Part shown: positions 37,378-45,392 of the stretch, piece by piece
Numbering within the stretch: position 1 is the stretch's first letter
How the letters are laid out: each line of letters begins with the position of its first letter
Assembly (NCBI RefSeq): GCF_040580765.1
Contig: NZ_CP158687.1
Coordinates: 3,038,001-3,102,000, forward strand
Direction of reading: 5' to 3'
DNA from: Lentibacter algarum
Lineage (GTDB): Bacteria; Pseudomonadota; Alphaproteobacteria; Rhodobacterales; Rhodobacteraceae
Length of the DNA stretch: 64,000 nt
Notes under the pieces: generated by a model
Databases searched by the model: none
The model's input: the letters and a program-made list of their open reading frames with translations, nothing else
What the model was told of the DNA's origin: nothing
Translations under genes and position numbers: made by a program

Positions 37378-37455
37378 AGTGACGGTAGGTTTGTTTGACG
37401 GCGGGCAAGGGGCAAGCTAAGACTTGTTTCAGCGCAAATGGGGGAGTGTTGCCAC

Positions 37456-38007
37456 GTGTCGGAAGAGCCTCTTGATATCGGGGAAGACAAATCCCTGTTG
37501 CTTGTTGATGATGACGAGCCGTTTTTGCGCCGTTTGGCCAAGGCCATGGAAAAGCGCGGGTTTGAAGTCGAGACCGCTGGGTCTGTTGTTGCTGGAAAAG
37601 CGATCGCGACTGCGCGCCCCCCTGCTTATGCAGTCTGTGATTTGCGTCTAGAGGACGGAAACGGCCTCGACGTGGTTGAAGTAATCCGTGAGAAGCGCCC
37701 CGATAGCCGCGTTGTTGTGCTGACAGGCTATGGTGCGATTGCCACGGCTGTGGCGGCTGTAAAGATCGGCGCGACCGATTACCTGAGCAAGCCTGCAGAC
37801 GCGCGTGATATTACAAATGCGCTTTTGGCCAATGGTGGAGAATTGCCGCCACCGCCCGAAAATCCGATGAGTGCGGACCGTGTGCGCTGGGAGCATATCC
37901 AGCGAGTGTATGAGTTGTGTGACCGCAATGTGAGCGAAACTGCACGGCGGCTGAATATGCACCGCCGCACGCTTCAACGCATTCTGGCCAAGCGCAGCCC
38001 CAAATAG
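37456..38007 (+). CDS. regA: Redox response regulator RegA/PrrA
   Basis: A 183-residue response regulator. The receiver domain has the acidic pair in LLLVDDDEPFLRRLAKAMEK and phospho-Asp in AVCDLRLEDGNGL near 63. A short proline linker precedes the Fis-type helix-turn-helix (NVSETARRLNMHRRTLQRIL). GTG at 37456 is chosen: GGGGGAG is about nine bases upstream, and the product matches the family's length. It controls photosynthesis, respiration and carbon/nitrogen fixation genes in relatives. Confidence 0.96.
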   Translation: MSEEPLDIGEDKSLLLVDDDEPFLRRLAKAMEKRGFEVETAGSVVAGKAIATARPPAYAVCDLRLEDGNGLDVVEVIREKRPDSRVVVLTGYGAIATAVAAVKIGATDYLSKPADARDITNALLANGGELPPPPENPMSADRVRWEHIQRVYELCDRNVSETARRLNMHRRTLQRILAKRSPK

Positions 38008-39066
38008 GTGAGCGCTGAGGCGATAGATCCGCCAAGCCCCAAGGGCGGCTGGTCCCAATCTGTGCGAGAGTACGAGCGTGCGCGCGTTGTGCCGCCGCAA
38101 GAGCTTGATGGCCGTATTCTTTACACAGGTGTTTTTGACAGCGAGGGCGCTCTATTGCCTATGGCCGCGACATGGCGGCGCGATGAATTGATCACCTATG
38201 CCCCGAGCCTGCCAGCAGAAGCCGAGGCGCAGCTTGCGGGCAAGTGGCTTTGGGGCGGGGTGCTTTACCACCATTTTGGACATTTCCAGATGCAAAGCAT
38301 TGCTCGGCTTTGGGCTGTGCGAAAATACCGTGACGAGATTGAGGGGATTGTTTTTGTAACTCGGGGGCAGGCCGAGCTGCTCCCTTTTGCACGGGACTAT
38401 CTGCGCCTTTTAATTGGAGATGTCCCTGTGCGTGTCGTAAACGCAGTCACGGATATCGAAGCGCTTGTTGTTCCGGGTCAGGGCTTTGGTCTTGGAAAAA
38501 TTGCTTCTGGTACGCGTGTATTCCGACGCTATGTCGCCGCAGAGTTTGCCCGCGATGTTGCGGCTGAGGGGCCGAGAGATTTGTTTATCTCGCGCTCGCT
38601 TCAACCCGTAGACAAGGGCGGCTTTCTTGGCGAAGAGCTGCTGGATGCGCGTATGGAGGAGGCGGGCTATACTGTCTTCTGGCCAGAAGAACACGGGCTG
38701 GAGGAGCAGATCGCCCGCTACAAGGCGGCGCGACGGGTTGTGGCGCTTGATGGGTCGGCGCTTCATTTGTTTGCGATGGTGGCGCGGGCGGAGCAGAAGG
38801 CCGCTGTGATCCTGCGGCGCGAGCGCGTGGCGAGCCGCTCTCTTAGGCGGCATATGGCTGCGTTTATGGGCGCCAAGCCACTCACGATTAACGCTCTTTC
38901 GGAAGGTGCAGAAGTAAGCCTTGGCAAGAAGCGCGCGATCAGTGCGCTTGACTTTGAAATGATTGGCAGGCTCCTGAAGCGGCACGGGTTTATCAAGCGA
39001 GGCGTTGCTTGGGGGCCACTCACAGAGGCCGAGCTGGACCTTATCAGTGCAGGAGAAAGCGCATAA
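38008..39066 (+). CDS. Glycosyltransferase family 61-like protein (DUF563)
   Basis: A 352-residue protein with features of the GT61/DUF563 group: GGVLYHHFGHFQMQSIARLW near 76-95 and LFISRSLQPV near 191, followed by VVALDGSALHLFAMVARAEQ near 242-261. Related enzymes transfer sugars in polysaccharide or capsule synthesis. The GTG at 38008 directly follows the regA TAG stop with no clear Shine-Dalgarno, suggesting translational coupling. In Rhodobacter relatives hvrA often follows regA; here this gene takes its place. Its 3' end overlaps the convergent GNAT gene by 23 nt. Confidence 0.72.
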   Translation: MSAEAIDPPSPKGGWSQSVREYERARVVPPQELDGRILYTGVFDSEGALLPMAATWRRDELITYAPSLPAEAEAQLAGKWLWGGVLYHHFGHFQMQSIARLWAVRKYRDEIEGIVFVTRGQAELLPFARDYLRLLIGDVPVRVVNAVTDIEALVVPGQGFGLGKIASGTRVFRRYVAAEFARDVAAEGPRDLFISRSLQPVDKGGFLGEELLDARMEEAGYTVFWPEEHGLEEQIARYKAARRVVALDGSALHLFAMVARAEQKAAVILRRERVASRSLRRHMAAFMGAKPLTINALSEGAEVSLGKKRAISALDFEMIGRLLKRHGFIKRGVAWGPLTEAELDLISAGESA

Positions 39067-39499
39067 AAACACGCTCTGATGTGTGCTTATAGCGCTCAAA
39101 TCCTCGAGACTGGTAATAGGCCTGCCCACCTGTGTTTTGGTTCAAGATGGTTGCGTTGATCCAGCGATAGCCGAGGGCTTTAGCTTTTTTTTCTGTGGCG
39201 CTGAAGAGGGCCGACCCTATGCCGAGCTGTGCCTTTCCAGAACGAGTGAATGTTGCGATGTCGCAGGCTTCAGGCGGCAAGGTCTTTCGTGGACCAATGG
39301 CTTGGAAGCCAAGGGCGTCGCCGCGCTCGTCTTCGGCTATTAAAAAGGCATATTCGGCAGGATTAGAGACGATCCATGAGATCATATCCGCCTTTGTGAG
39401 CGTTTTAAGTGCGGTTGTACCTCCCAAAGCAATGATCTCGTTGAGCAGCTCGGAAAGACTACGGGCATCGACAGCGCTGGCAGGGCGAATGTGCATCAA
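39044..39499 (-). CDS. GNAT family N-acetyltransferase
   Basis: A 151-residue acetyltransferase. Its N-terminus MHIRPASAVDARSLSELLNE is typical of the fold. The acetyl-CoA motif lies around GKAQLGIGSALFSATEKKAK near 92-111, followed by NQNTGGQAYYQSRGFERY. The acceptor is unknown. Its start overlaps the upstream HD-domain gene by 4 nt, forming a two-gene unit. Confidence 0.88.
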   Translation of the reverse strand: MMHIRPASAVDARSLSELLNEIIALGGTTALKTLTKADMISWIVSNPAEYAFLIAEDERGDALGFQAIGPRKTLPPEACDIATFTRSGKAQLGIGSALFSATEKKAKALGYRWINATILNQNTGGQAYYQSRGFERYKHTSERVFMRFLLH

Positions 39500-40104
39500 C
39501 CGATCTCGGCAAGCAGCATTTTGTGCCGCGCCGTGAAATCTTCGCGGACCTCAACGGGCGGGCGCAAAGAAATGCTGAGGCCTTCAAGGAGAGCGGGGTC
39601 AGGCTTTCCGAAAAGTTTGTCGGATTCTGCCACTGAAAAGCCTGCGATTTGAGTTGCCTCAAGCCACGCTGACAGCCTGTCGGCCTTTTTGATCTGTTTT
39701 TTGATGAGTGGTGGCGTTTTGGCAGGCAAGCCGAAGCGAATGTGAATGGCGGCCGTGAGGCGCTCGTCAAGTTCCTCATAGCCAGGGCCAACAGCGTTTT
39801 TTACAGGGGAGATCATGTCCCCGATCACATATTCAGGAGCGTCATGCAGGAGGGCTGCGAGCTTCCACTTGGGCTCGGCGGCGGGCACGATCCGAGCAAA
39901 GAGCGCCTCGACAAGCAGGGAATGCTCGGCGACGGAATAGGCGAAATCACCCTGAGTCTGGCCATTCCAGCGCGCAACAAAGGCGAGGCCGTGAGCGATA
40001 TCTTCGATTTCGATGTCCATCGGAGTGGGGTCAAGCAGATCAAGCCTGCGGCCTGAGAGCATACGCTGCCAAGCGCGGGCTTGTTTTGGTGCGGATTTTG
40101 CCAT
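39496..40104 (-). CDS. HD-domain phosphohydrolase (YfbR-like)
   Basis: A 202-residue HD-superfamily hydrolase. The metal motif appears as YSVAEHSLLVEAL near 62 and LLHDAPEYVIGDMISPVK near 90-107, with a later conserved Asp in KKADRLSAWLEATQ. This pattern fits 5'-deoxynucleotidase YfbR-like proteins acting on nucleotides. The ATG at 40104 (MAKSAPKQARAW) is preferred over 40146. It is coupled to the GNAT gene. Confidence 0.82.
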   Translation of the reverse strand: MAKSAPKQARAWQRMLSGRRLDLLDPTPMDIEIEDIAHGLAFVARWNGQTQGDFAYSVAEHSLLVEALFARIVPAAEPKWKLAALLHDAPEYVIGDMISPVKNAVGPGYEELDERLTAAIHIRFGLPAKTPPLIKKQIKKADRLSAWLEATQIAGFSVAESDKLFGKPDPALLEGLSISLRPPVEVREDFTARHKMLLAEIG

Positions 40105-40238
40105 TTTTCGACCCCTGTGTATGACTGCGCCCTTTTCTTGCCACATTTAATTCGTATTGTAAGGATGTGGTCGGGAAAAACTGACCCAAAGGGCCAATCA
40201 ATAGGCCTAACATTGAGAGTAGCATCGAGGAGCTTGGC

Positions 40239-40559
40239 ATGATCGAGCGAATTTACACACGGCGCATGTTTGCGCTTTTTCTGGGCTGTGCAGCGATCCT
40301 GACGTCGCTTCCAGCATATGCGGACAGCTGCACCACACGGGATGTGATGGTGGAGCGTCTCAAAGGCGATTATCACGAGAACCTTGCAGGCGGCGGGCTT
40401 CATGGCGAAGCAGCTGTTGTCGAAGTATGGGCTTCGCCTGAGACAGGTACATTTACAGTGATTAGCACTGACACATCAGGGCAGTCTTGCATTTTGGCCA
40501 CAGGAACAGACTGGCAAGGCCAATCCGCGCTCACAAAAGTGTCAGGACAGACCAGCTGA
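40239..40559 (+). CDS. Small secreted protein of unknown function
   Basis: A 106-residue protein with a clear signal peptide (MIERIYTRRMFALFLGCAAI...), likely cleaved after LPAYA near residue 28. The mature part has two cysteines (CTT near 31, SCILA near 84) that could form a disulfide in the periplasm. The ATG at 40239 has GGAGC five bases upstream. I do not recognise a named domain. It is followed by ahcY on the same strand. Confidence 0.75.
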   Translation: MIERIYTRRMFALFLGCAAILTSLPAYADSCTTRDVMVERLKGDYHENLAGGGLHGEAAVVEVWASPETGTFTVISTDTSGQSCILATGTDWQGQSALTKVSGQTS

Positions 40560-40593
40560 GGTCTGAGCAAGATTGCGCAATTTTGGATAAAGT

Positions 40594-40629
40594 GATACCG
40601 CCAAGCCAAATTGGCTTAATACAGGTATC
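40594..40629 (+). promoter_or_regulatory. Nested hairpin in the ahcY leader covering the ribosome-binding site
   Basis: Inner stem AAGCCA (40603-40608) pairs with TGGCTT (40612-40617), loop AAT. Outer stem GATACC (40594-40599) pairs with GGTATC (40624-40629). The outer 3' strand contains part of the CAGG Shine-Dalgarno (40622-40625) and ends three bases before the ATG. The folding would mask the ribosome-binding site. It does not match the SAH, SAM-II or SAM/SAH riboswitch patterns I know. Confidence 0.5.
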
Positions 40630-40632
40630 CCT

Positions 40633-42021
40633 ATGTCCAACGACTATATTGTAAAAGACATCGCGCTTGCGGACTTCGGCCGCAAAGAGCTCAATATTGC
40701 AGAAACTGAGATGCCGGGGCTTATGGCTCTGCGCAAGGAGTATGGCGAAGACAAGCCGCTCAAGGGCGCGCGTATTGTTGGCTCACTTCATATGACAATT
40801 CAAACCGCGGTTTTGATTGAAACGCTGGTCGAGCTTGGCGCGGATGTCCGTTGGGCATCATGTAATATTTTCTCAACACAAGACCATGCGGCAGCCGCTA
40901 TTGCACAATCTGGTGTGCCTGTGTTTGCGATCAAGGGTCAGTCACTTGAGGAGCATTGGGACTATCTTGACCGCTCGTTCATGTTCCCCGAGGGCGCGAA
41001 TATGATCCTCGATGATGGCGGCGACGCGACACTTTATGTGCTGCTCGGCGCACGTATGGAAGCGGGCGAAGATGTGCTTGCGGTTCCAACGTCTGAAGAA
41101 GAAGAAGTGATCAAGGCGCAAATCAAGAAGCGCATGGCCGAAACACCCGGCTGGTTTGCCAAAACACGTGATGCGATTAAAGGCGTTTCAGAAGAGACAA
41201 CAACCGGCGTTCACCGCCTCTATGATCTGCACAAAAAAGGCCAGCTGCCTTTCCCTGCGATCAACGTGAACGACTCTGTTACCAAGTCAAAGTTTGATAA
41301 CAAATACGGCTGTAAAGAGAGCCTTGTTGACGGTATCCGCCGCGCGACCGACACGATGATGGCGGGTAAAGTAGCGGTTGTTATGGGCTATGGCGACGTT
41401 GGCAAAGGCTCTGCGGCAAGCCTGAGCGGCGCTGGTGCGCGTGTGATTGTGACGGAAGTTGATCCGATCTGTGCGCTTCAAGCTGCCATGGACGGCTATC
41501 AGGTGACGACATTGGAAGATGTTGTGGCGACTGCTGATATCTTTGTGACAACAACAGGCAACAAAGACGTGATCCGCATCGAGCATATGCGCGAAATGAA
41601 GGACATGGCGATTGTCGGGAACATCGGTCACTTCGATAACGAGATTCAAGTCGCCAGCCTGAAGAACCACAAGTGGACCAATATCAAAGAGCAGGTCGAT
41701 ATGATCGAAATGCCCAATGGTAACCGTTTGATCCTCCTGTCTGAGGGCCGCCTTTTGAATCTTGGCAATGCGACGGGACATCCTTCGTTTGTGATGTCTG
41801 CTTCGTTCACAAACCAAGTTTTGGCGCAAATGGAACTTTGGCTGAAAGGCGAAGAGTATCAGCCCGGTGTCTACATTTTGCCCAAGCATCTGGACGAAAA
41901 GGTTGCGCGTCTGCACCTCGATCGTATCGGCGTGAAGCTTTCAAAACTCGACAAAGAGCAAGCTGATTATATTGGTGTGAGCACAGAAGGGCCGTTCAAG
42001 CCCGAGCACTACCGCTACTAA
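40633..42021 (+). CDS. ahcY: S-adenosylhomocysteine hydrolase
   Basis: A 462-residue NAD-dependent enzyme of usual length. The substrate site includes [15 protein letters not shown] near 54-68, the NAD motif is [16 protein letters not shown] near 249-264, and the C-terminus ends EHYRY as in the family. It splits S-adenosylhomocysteine into adenosine and homocysteine in the methyl cycle. The gene has a structured leader and a strong terminator downstream. Confidence 0.98.
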   Translation: MSNDYIVKDIALADFGRKELNIAETEMPGLMALRKEYGEDKPLKGARIVGSLHMTIQTAVLIETLVELGADVRWASCNIFSTQDHAAAAIAQSGVPVFAIKGQSLEEHWDYLDRSFMFPEGANMILDDGGDATLYVLLGARMEAGEDVLAVPTSEEEEVIKAQIKKRMAETPGWFAKTRDAIKGVSEETTTGVHRLYDLHKKGQLPFPAINVNDSVTKSKFDNKYGCKESLVDGIRRATDTMMAGKVAVVMGYGDVGKGSAASLSGAGARVIVTEVDPICALQAAMDGYQVTTLEDVVATADIFVTTTGNKDVIRIEHMREMKDMAIVGNIGHFDNEIQVASLKNHKWTNIKEQVDMIEMPNGNRLILLSEGRLLNLGNATGHPSFVMSASFTNQVLAQMELWLKGEEYQPGVYILPKHLDEKVARLHLDRIGVKLSKLDKEQADYIGVSTEGPFKPEHYRY

Positions 42022-42044
42022 ACGCTACAGACCGAGACAATTAT

Positions 42045-42079
42045 GCCCCGCGACGCCTTGAGCCTCGTGGGGCTTTTTT
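42045..42079. terminator. Rho-independent terminator after ahcY
   Basis: GCCCCGCGA (42045-42053) pairs with TCGTGGGGC (42065-42073) including one G-T pair, followed by TTTTTT. It ends at the stop codon of the convergent GNAT gene. Confidence 0.85.
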
Positions 42080-42839
42080 ATGTGGTGCGATGCTTGGCGA
42101 AAAGGGTCCAGCCTTGGTCTTTCGGGTCATGGCCTTGGAGCAGATAACCCGTCTTTGTAAGGATCGCGCTTGAGGCGCCGTTGTCGCGATGGACACGAGC
42201 GATCAGCTTGGTGATCCCGATGTTGTCTGCAAAGCAGCGCTTTGTGAAGAGGCGAACAATGTCGGAGCCAATACCCTTTCCCCAGTGTTCACGGCCAAGC
42301 CAATAACTGATTTCTGCTGTGGCAGGATTGAGCGGATCGACATCAAACAGCAGGCGCACTTGTCCCACTGGTTTGGTATTGCGCAACACCGCAAACACCT
42401 GATGATGATTGCTCGCATTGGACAGCTCGATTAAAGCTGCGGCTTCTTCTTCTGTGAGCGGGTCTGGGTATTCCTCTGTCACGTAGGTCCAGACGTCAGC
42501 ATCATCGAGGAGGGACATGTAGACAGGCAAATCACCACTCGTCCATGGTCTGAGGCGGTATTGAGGGTGGAGCGCATTAACCTGAGGCTTATAGGCGACC
42601 GCGTTGCGCGGGGTGCGCTCGTTTTTGCGGAATATGGGCGAAAAGTCGTCTTCTGCCAAAGCGGAAATCCATCCGATCTGTACAGGATCATAAGCGAGAG
42701 ACACGCCTTTGGCGCGGCAGAATGCAAGCTCTTGATCTGTCATGATACCGTCGCTGCGAGGGCGAGCGAGGTCAACTTTGTTCCCGCAAGGCATTGTGAG
42801 GGAGGCGCTGTCTGGTTTGGTATAAACCTTCTTTTTCAT
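42078..42839 (-). CDS. GNAT family N-acetyltransferase with N-terminal extension
   Basis: A 253-residue protein. The C-terminal RimJ/RimL-like GNAT domain (about 90-250) starts at YRLRPWTSGDLPVYMSLLDD and has the acetyl-CoA motif WLGREHWGKGIGSDIVRLF near 187-205. About 90 residues precede it and carry no domain I recognise. The ATG at 42839 (MKKKVYTKPD) is the natural start; longer readings run into an unrelated promoter region. The substrate is unknown. Confidence 0.8.
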   Translation of the reverse strand: MKKKVYTKPDSASLTMPCGNKVDLARPRSDGIMTDQELAFCRAKGVSLAYDPVQIGWISALAEDDFSPIFRKNERTPRNAVAYKPQVNALHPQYRLRPWTSGDLPVYMSLLDDADVWTYVTEEYPDPLTEEEAAALIELSNASNHHQVFAVLRNTKPVGQVRLLFDVDPLNPATAEISYWLGREHWGKGIGSDIVRLFTKRCFADNIGITKLIARVHRDNGASSAILTKTGYLLQGHDPKDQGWTLFAKHRTT

Positions 42840-43062
42840 CTGTGACCCTATCAAAAAAGACAAACTTTTACGCGCCTTGGAATTGAGATGGTGAGGGAAC
42901 GTTTTGAAATCAAGATGTGCTCGGAACGAGAACTGCAGGGGAACACAGGGCTGCCTTTCCCCCAGATTTTTCTTTTTTATAAGCGAGAGGCGCGCTAGGC
43001 TTTTTGCAGCGCCCTGATCGGGGCCCTGAGACTGTGGTGAAAATAACTGGTGGGAGATTACG

Positions 43063-43317
43063 ATGGGTAAGAGAGACGATTTGATCGCGAAGTACGCGGA
43101 TGATCTGAAAAACAAATGCGGCATGACGCCAGATATGGCCCTTTTAACAAAGGTGACCATTGGATGCGGGCCAGCGATTTACAACGATGATGCTTCTACA
43201 GTGGCAGGGACGCAAGTGAGCGAACTTGAAACTGTGAAAGAGAATTACCTAATGAAAAAGCTTGGATTGGCGGATAGCCCCAAGCGGTATTGCCAAGTTG
43301 TTGCTGGCCCATTGTGA
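43063..43317 (+). pseudogene. DUF2853 protein truncated by IS insertion
   Basis: The first 74 codons (MGKRDDLIAKYADDLKNKCG onward, ending at ADSPK) match the N-terminal two-thirds of the small DUF2853 family, normally about 105-110 residues. Codon 75 spans the left end of the IS element (43286). The remaining residues, RYCQVVAGPL, are read from the inverted repeat before a chance stop. The missing C-terminus is not found right of the IS. It has a good leader (GGGAG 5' of the ATG). The product may be non-functional. Confidence 0.85.
43286..43303 (+). repeat. Left terminal inverted repeat of the IS6 element
   Basis: GGTATTGCCAAGTTGTTG, identical to the reverse complement of the right end. It lies inside the DUF2853 reading frame. 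Confidence 0.95.
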
Positions 43318-43336
43318 AACATTGGCAACCGTTGGA

Positions 43337-44047
43337 TCATGCCGCCATTTCGGCGGTGTAATCGGACCAGAGGTTGAACGCATCAGTGCGGGCGTGGCGG
43401 TATGAGGTTGCGTTCAGTTGATAGCGGCGCGGTCGGAAGATCAGGTTGATCTGGTCATGTGCTGACAGAAACCTTTGAGCCTGCCGGTGGGATTTGAATC
43501 GGCCAAATATTTTCTCTCGTTTACGCGTCGGCCTGTGCGACACTTCGATCGCATTGTTCAAACCCTTGTGGGCGCGATGATCCGCGCCCGGTGCCAGTTT
43601 ACTGATGGGCTGGATGTAACTGCGCAACTTGTCGGTGATCACGACCCGTGGTTCGCCGAACAGGGTGATCAATCTTTGGAAGAACCGCTTTGCGGCCTTT
43701 GCGTTTCGGCGTGTTTGCACGAGAATATCGAGCACGTCGCCATTTGCGTCGATCGCGCGCCACAACCAATGTTTCTTGCCACGGATTGTAATAACGACTT
43801 CGTCAAGATGCCATTTGTCGTTCGGTTGCGGTCGATCCCGGCGGATGCAGTTTACGAAATGTTGCCCAAAGCGATTGACCCATAGCCGGATCGCCTCACG
43901 GCTGACAACCACGCCCCGCGCTGCCAACAGGTCCTCGACATCCGCCGTGCTCAGTGCAAAGCGATGGTACGCCCAAACCGCGTAAGCAATGATCTCGCGG
44001 GGGTAGCGGAAGCCTTTCAGGCGCAGCATATGGGTCGGAATGTTCAT
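43337..44047 (-). CDS. IS6-family DDE transposase
   Basis: A 236-residue transposase of full length. A short N-terminal helix-turn-helix region includes GVVVSREAIRLWVNRFG near 47-63. The DDE catalytic triad is visible as Asp in KWHLDEVVI (near 80), Asp in VVITDKLRSY (near 140) and Glu in NAIEVSHRPTRKREK (near 175). It appears intact, so the element may still be active. Replicative IS6 transposition commonly leaves adjacent deletions, consistent with its flanks. Confidence 0.95.
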   Translation of the reverse strand: MNIPTHMLRLKGFRYPREIIAYAVWAYHRFALSTADVEDLLAARGVVVSREAIRLWVNRFGQHFVNCIRRDRPQPNDKWHLDEVVITIRGKKHWLWRAIDANGDVLDILVQTRRNAKAAKRFFQRLITLFGEPRVVITDKLRSYIQPISKLAPGADHRAHKGLNNAIEVSHRPTRKREKIFGRFKSHRQAQRFLSAHDQINLIFRPRRYQLNATSYRHARTDAFNLWSDYTAEMAA

Positions 44048-44076
44048 GGGACCGACATAGCTTGATCAAACCCGGC

Positions 44077-44094
44077 CAACAACTTGGCAATACC
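44077..44094 (-). repeat. Right terminal inverted repeat of the IS6 element
   Basis: CAACAACTTGGCAATACC on the plus strand, the exact complement of the left end. The next base (44095) begins the remnant of an unrelated gene. Confidence 0.95.
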
Positions 44095-44222
44095 TGACCA
44101 TCCCTGACGGCGAACCCGGAGGCGGTGGCTACCGTGAGCACGATATCCTGATCATCAACGAGGACGGCAATGAGAATATTACGGGCTACCCTTACGGTCC
44201 CGACTTCAACGTCGTAGGCTAA
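44095..44222 (+). pseudogene. C-terminal remnant of an M24-type metallopeptidase-like gene
   Basis: Directly right of the IS, an open frame from 44097 to the TAA at 44220-44222 encodes 41 residues, TIPDGEPGGGGYREHDILII followed by an NEDGNENITGYPYGP-type tail. This looks like the end of M24 aminopeptidase/creatinase-fold proteins, where a Tyr/His/Asp-rich strand precedes EDG-E-IT. No start or catalytic core remains. The stop is 5 bp before the aldolase-like gene, so the lost gene was probably its operon partner. The family call is tentative; the truncation is clear. Confidence 0.6.
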
Positions 44223-44227
44223 GGCCT

Positions 44228-45370
44228 ATGCCCGATCCCCGTTTGTCAGCTCTGCCCACACCGTGCCTTTTGGTCGATGAGGCCAAGATGAAACGCAACA
44301 TTGATCGTTTGTCCGCGCAGGCAACGGCCCTTGGGGTTTCACTACGCCCTCATCTCAAAACGACCAAAAGCGTGGATGCGGCGCGTTATGTGCTGACGGG
44401 CGGGAATGGGCCAGCCACCGTATCCACCCTTGCAGAGGCCGAAGCCTTTGCGAGGGTTGGTGTTACCGATATCATATATGCGGTCGGGATCACCGCACCC
44501 AAACTTGACCGCGTGATCGCCTTGCACCGATCAGGGTGCAACCTGATTGTCCTACTGGATAACGTGGTACAAGCGCAGGCAGTAGCAACCGCATCACGTA
44601 GTTCAAGCATTGCGATCCCAGCGTTGATCGAAATTGACTGCGACGGCCACCGCAGTGGGCTGACCTTTGATGATCCGACTTTGCTGGATGTTGGGCGGAT
44701 CCTGACGCAAGGTGGTGCTGCGTTGCATGGTGTCTTGTGTCACGCGGGCGGCAGTTACGGCGCTGTTGGTGTTGCAGCGCAGGCCAAATGTGCAGAGCAG
44801 GAACGGCTTGCAGTGGTGAATGCAGCCGAGGCGTTGCGCGGGGCTGGGCTGCAATGTCCCGTGGTGAGTGTTGGCTCGACCCCAACGGCACATGCCGCAC
44901 AGGATCTTACGGGTGTCACCGAAATGCGCGCAGGTGTTTATGTCTTTTTTGATTTGGTTATGGCGGGCATAGAGGTCTGCTGCATCGATGATATTGCGCT
45001 AAGCGTCTTGACGACCGTCATCGGGTACCAATCCACGCGAGGCTGGATCATCTGTGACGCGGGCTGGATGGCAATGTCACGTGATCGCGGCACGGCTGCT
45101 CAAGATGTTGACCAAGGGTATGGCATTGTCTGCGATAGCGCAGGCGTTCCGATCCCGGGATTAATCATGGTGCAGGCCAATCAGGAACATGGCGTCATCG
45201 CGCGTCGACCCGATTTCAAAGGCGCGGTGCCTGCAATACCTGTGGGCACGCAACTTCGTATTTTACCCAACCATGCTTGCGCCACCGCTGCGCAGCACAG
45301 TGGCTACAATGTTATTCCTGAAACGCCTGAGGCGACGTTAATGAACTGGCCACGCTTTGGCGGATGGTAA
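44228..45370 (+). CDS. D-threonine aldolase/D-serine dehydratase-like PLP enzyme
   Basis: A 380-residue fold-type III PLP enzyme. The alanine-racemase-like N-terminal domain has VDEAKMKRNIDRLSAQA near 17-33 and the PLP-lysine region RPHLKTTKSVDAARY near 41-55. The C-terminal domain ends with LPNHACATAAQH, the metal-binding His-x-Cys pattern of this group. Members cleave D-3-hydroxy amino acids to glycine plus aldehyde, or dehydrate them. It starts 5 bp after the M24 remnant and is convergent with the GlxA-type regulator. Substrate is inferred only. Confidence 0.82.
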   Translation: MPDPRLSALPTPCLLVDEAKMKRNIDRLSAQATALGVSLRPHLKTTKSVDAARYVLTGGNGPATVSTLAEAEAFARVGVTDIIYAVGITAPKLDRVIALHRSGCNLIVLLDNVVQAQAVATASRSSSIAIPALIEIDCDGHRSGLTFDDPTLLDVGRILTQGGAALHGVLCHAGGSYGAVGVAAQAKCAEQERLAVVNAAEALRGAGLQCPVVSVGSTPTAHAAQDLTGVTEMRAGVYVFFDLVMAGIEVCCIDDIALSVLTTVIGYQSTRGWIICDAGWMAMSRDRGTAAQDVDQGYGIVCDSAGVPIPGLIMVQANQEHGVIARRPDFKGAVPAIPVGTQLRILPNHACATAAQHSGYNVIPETPEATLMNWPRFGGW

Positions 45371-45392
45371 AGTCCATCTCGGAAAGGGTGGC

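Larger units (their letters stand above)
43286..44094 (-). mobile_element. IS6-family insertion sequence, 809 bp
   Basis: Perfect 18-bp terminal inverted repeats GGTATTGCCAAGTTGTTG lie at 43286-43303 and (complement) 44077-44094. They bound a single transposase gene. Length and ends starting with GG are typical of IS6. The 8 bases outside the ends (CCCCAAGC left, TGACCATC right) are not a duplication. The IS therefore did not arise here by a simple insertion, or one flank was later deleted. Truncated genes on both sides support this. Confidence 0.95.

Noticed and set aside
40560..40632. Known SAH, SAM-II or SAM/SAH riboswitch upstream of ahcY
   Set aside because: The conserved cores I know for these classes are not present; only a nested hairpin is seen, and it is reported as such.
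43278..44102. Eight-base target duplication around the IS6 element
   Set aside because: Left CCCCAAGC and right TGACCATC do not match.
44095..44222. DMSP lyase DddP remnant
   Set aside because: DddP is also an M24 protein, but the 41 remaining residues are too few and the tail differs from the DddP C-terminus I remember.
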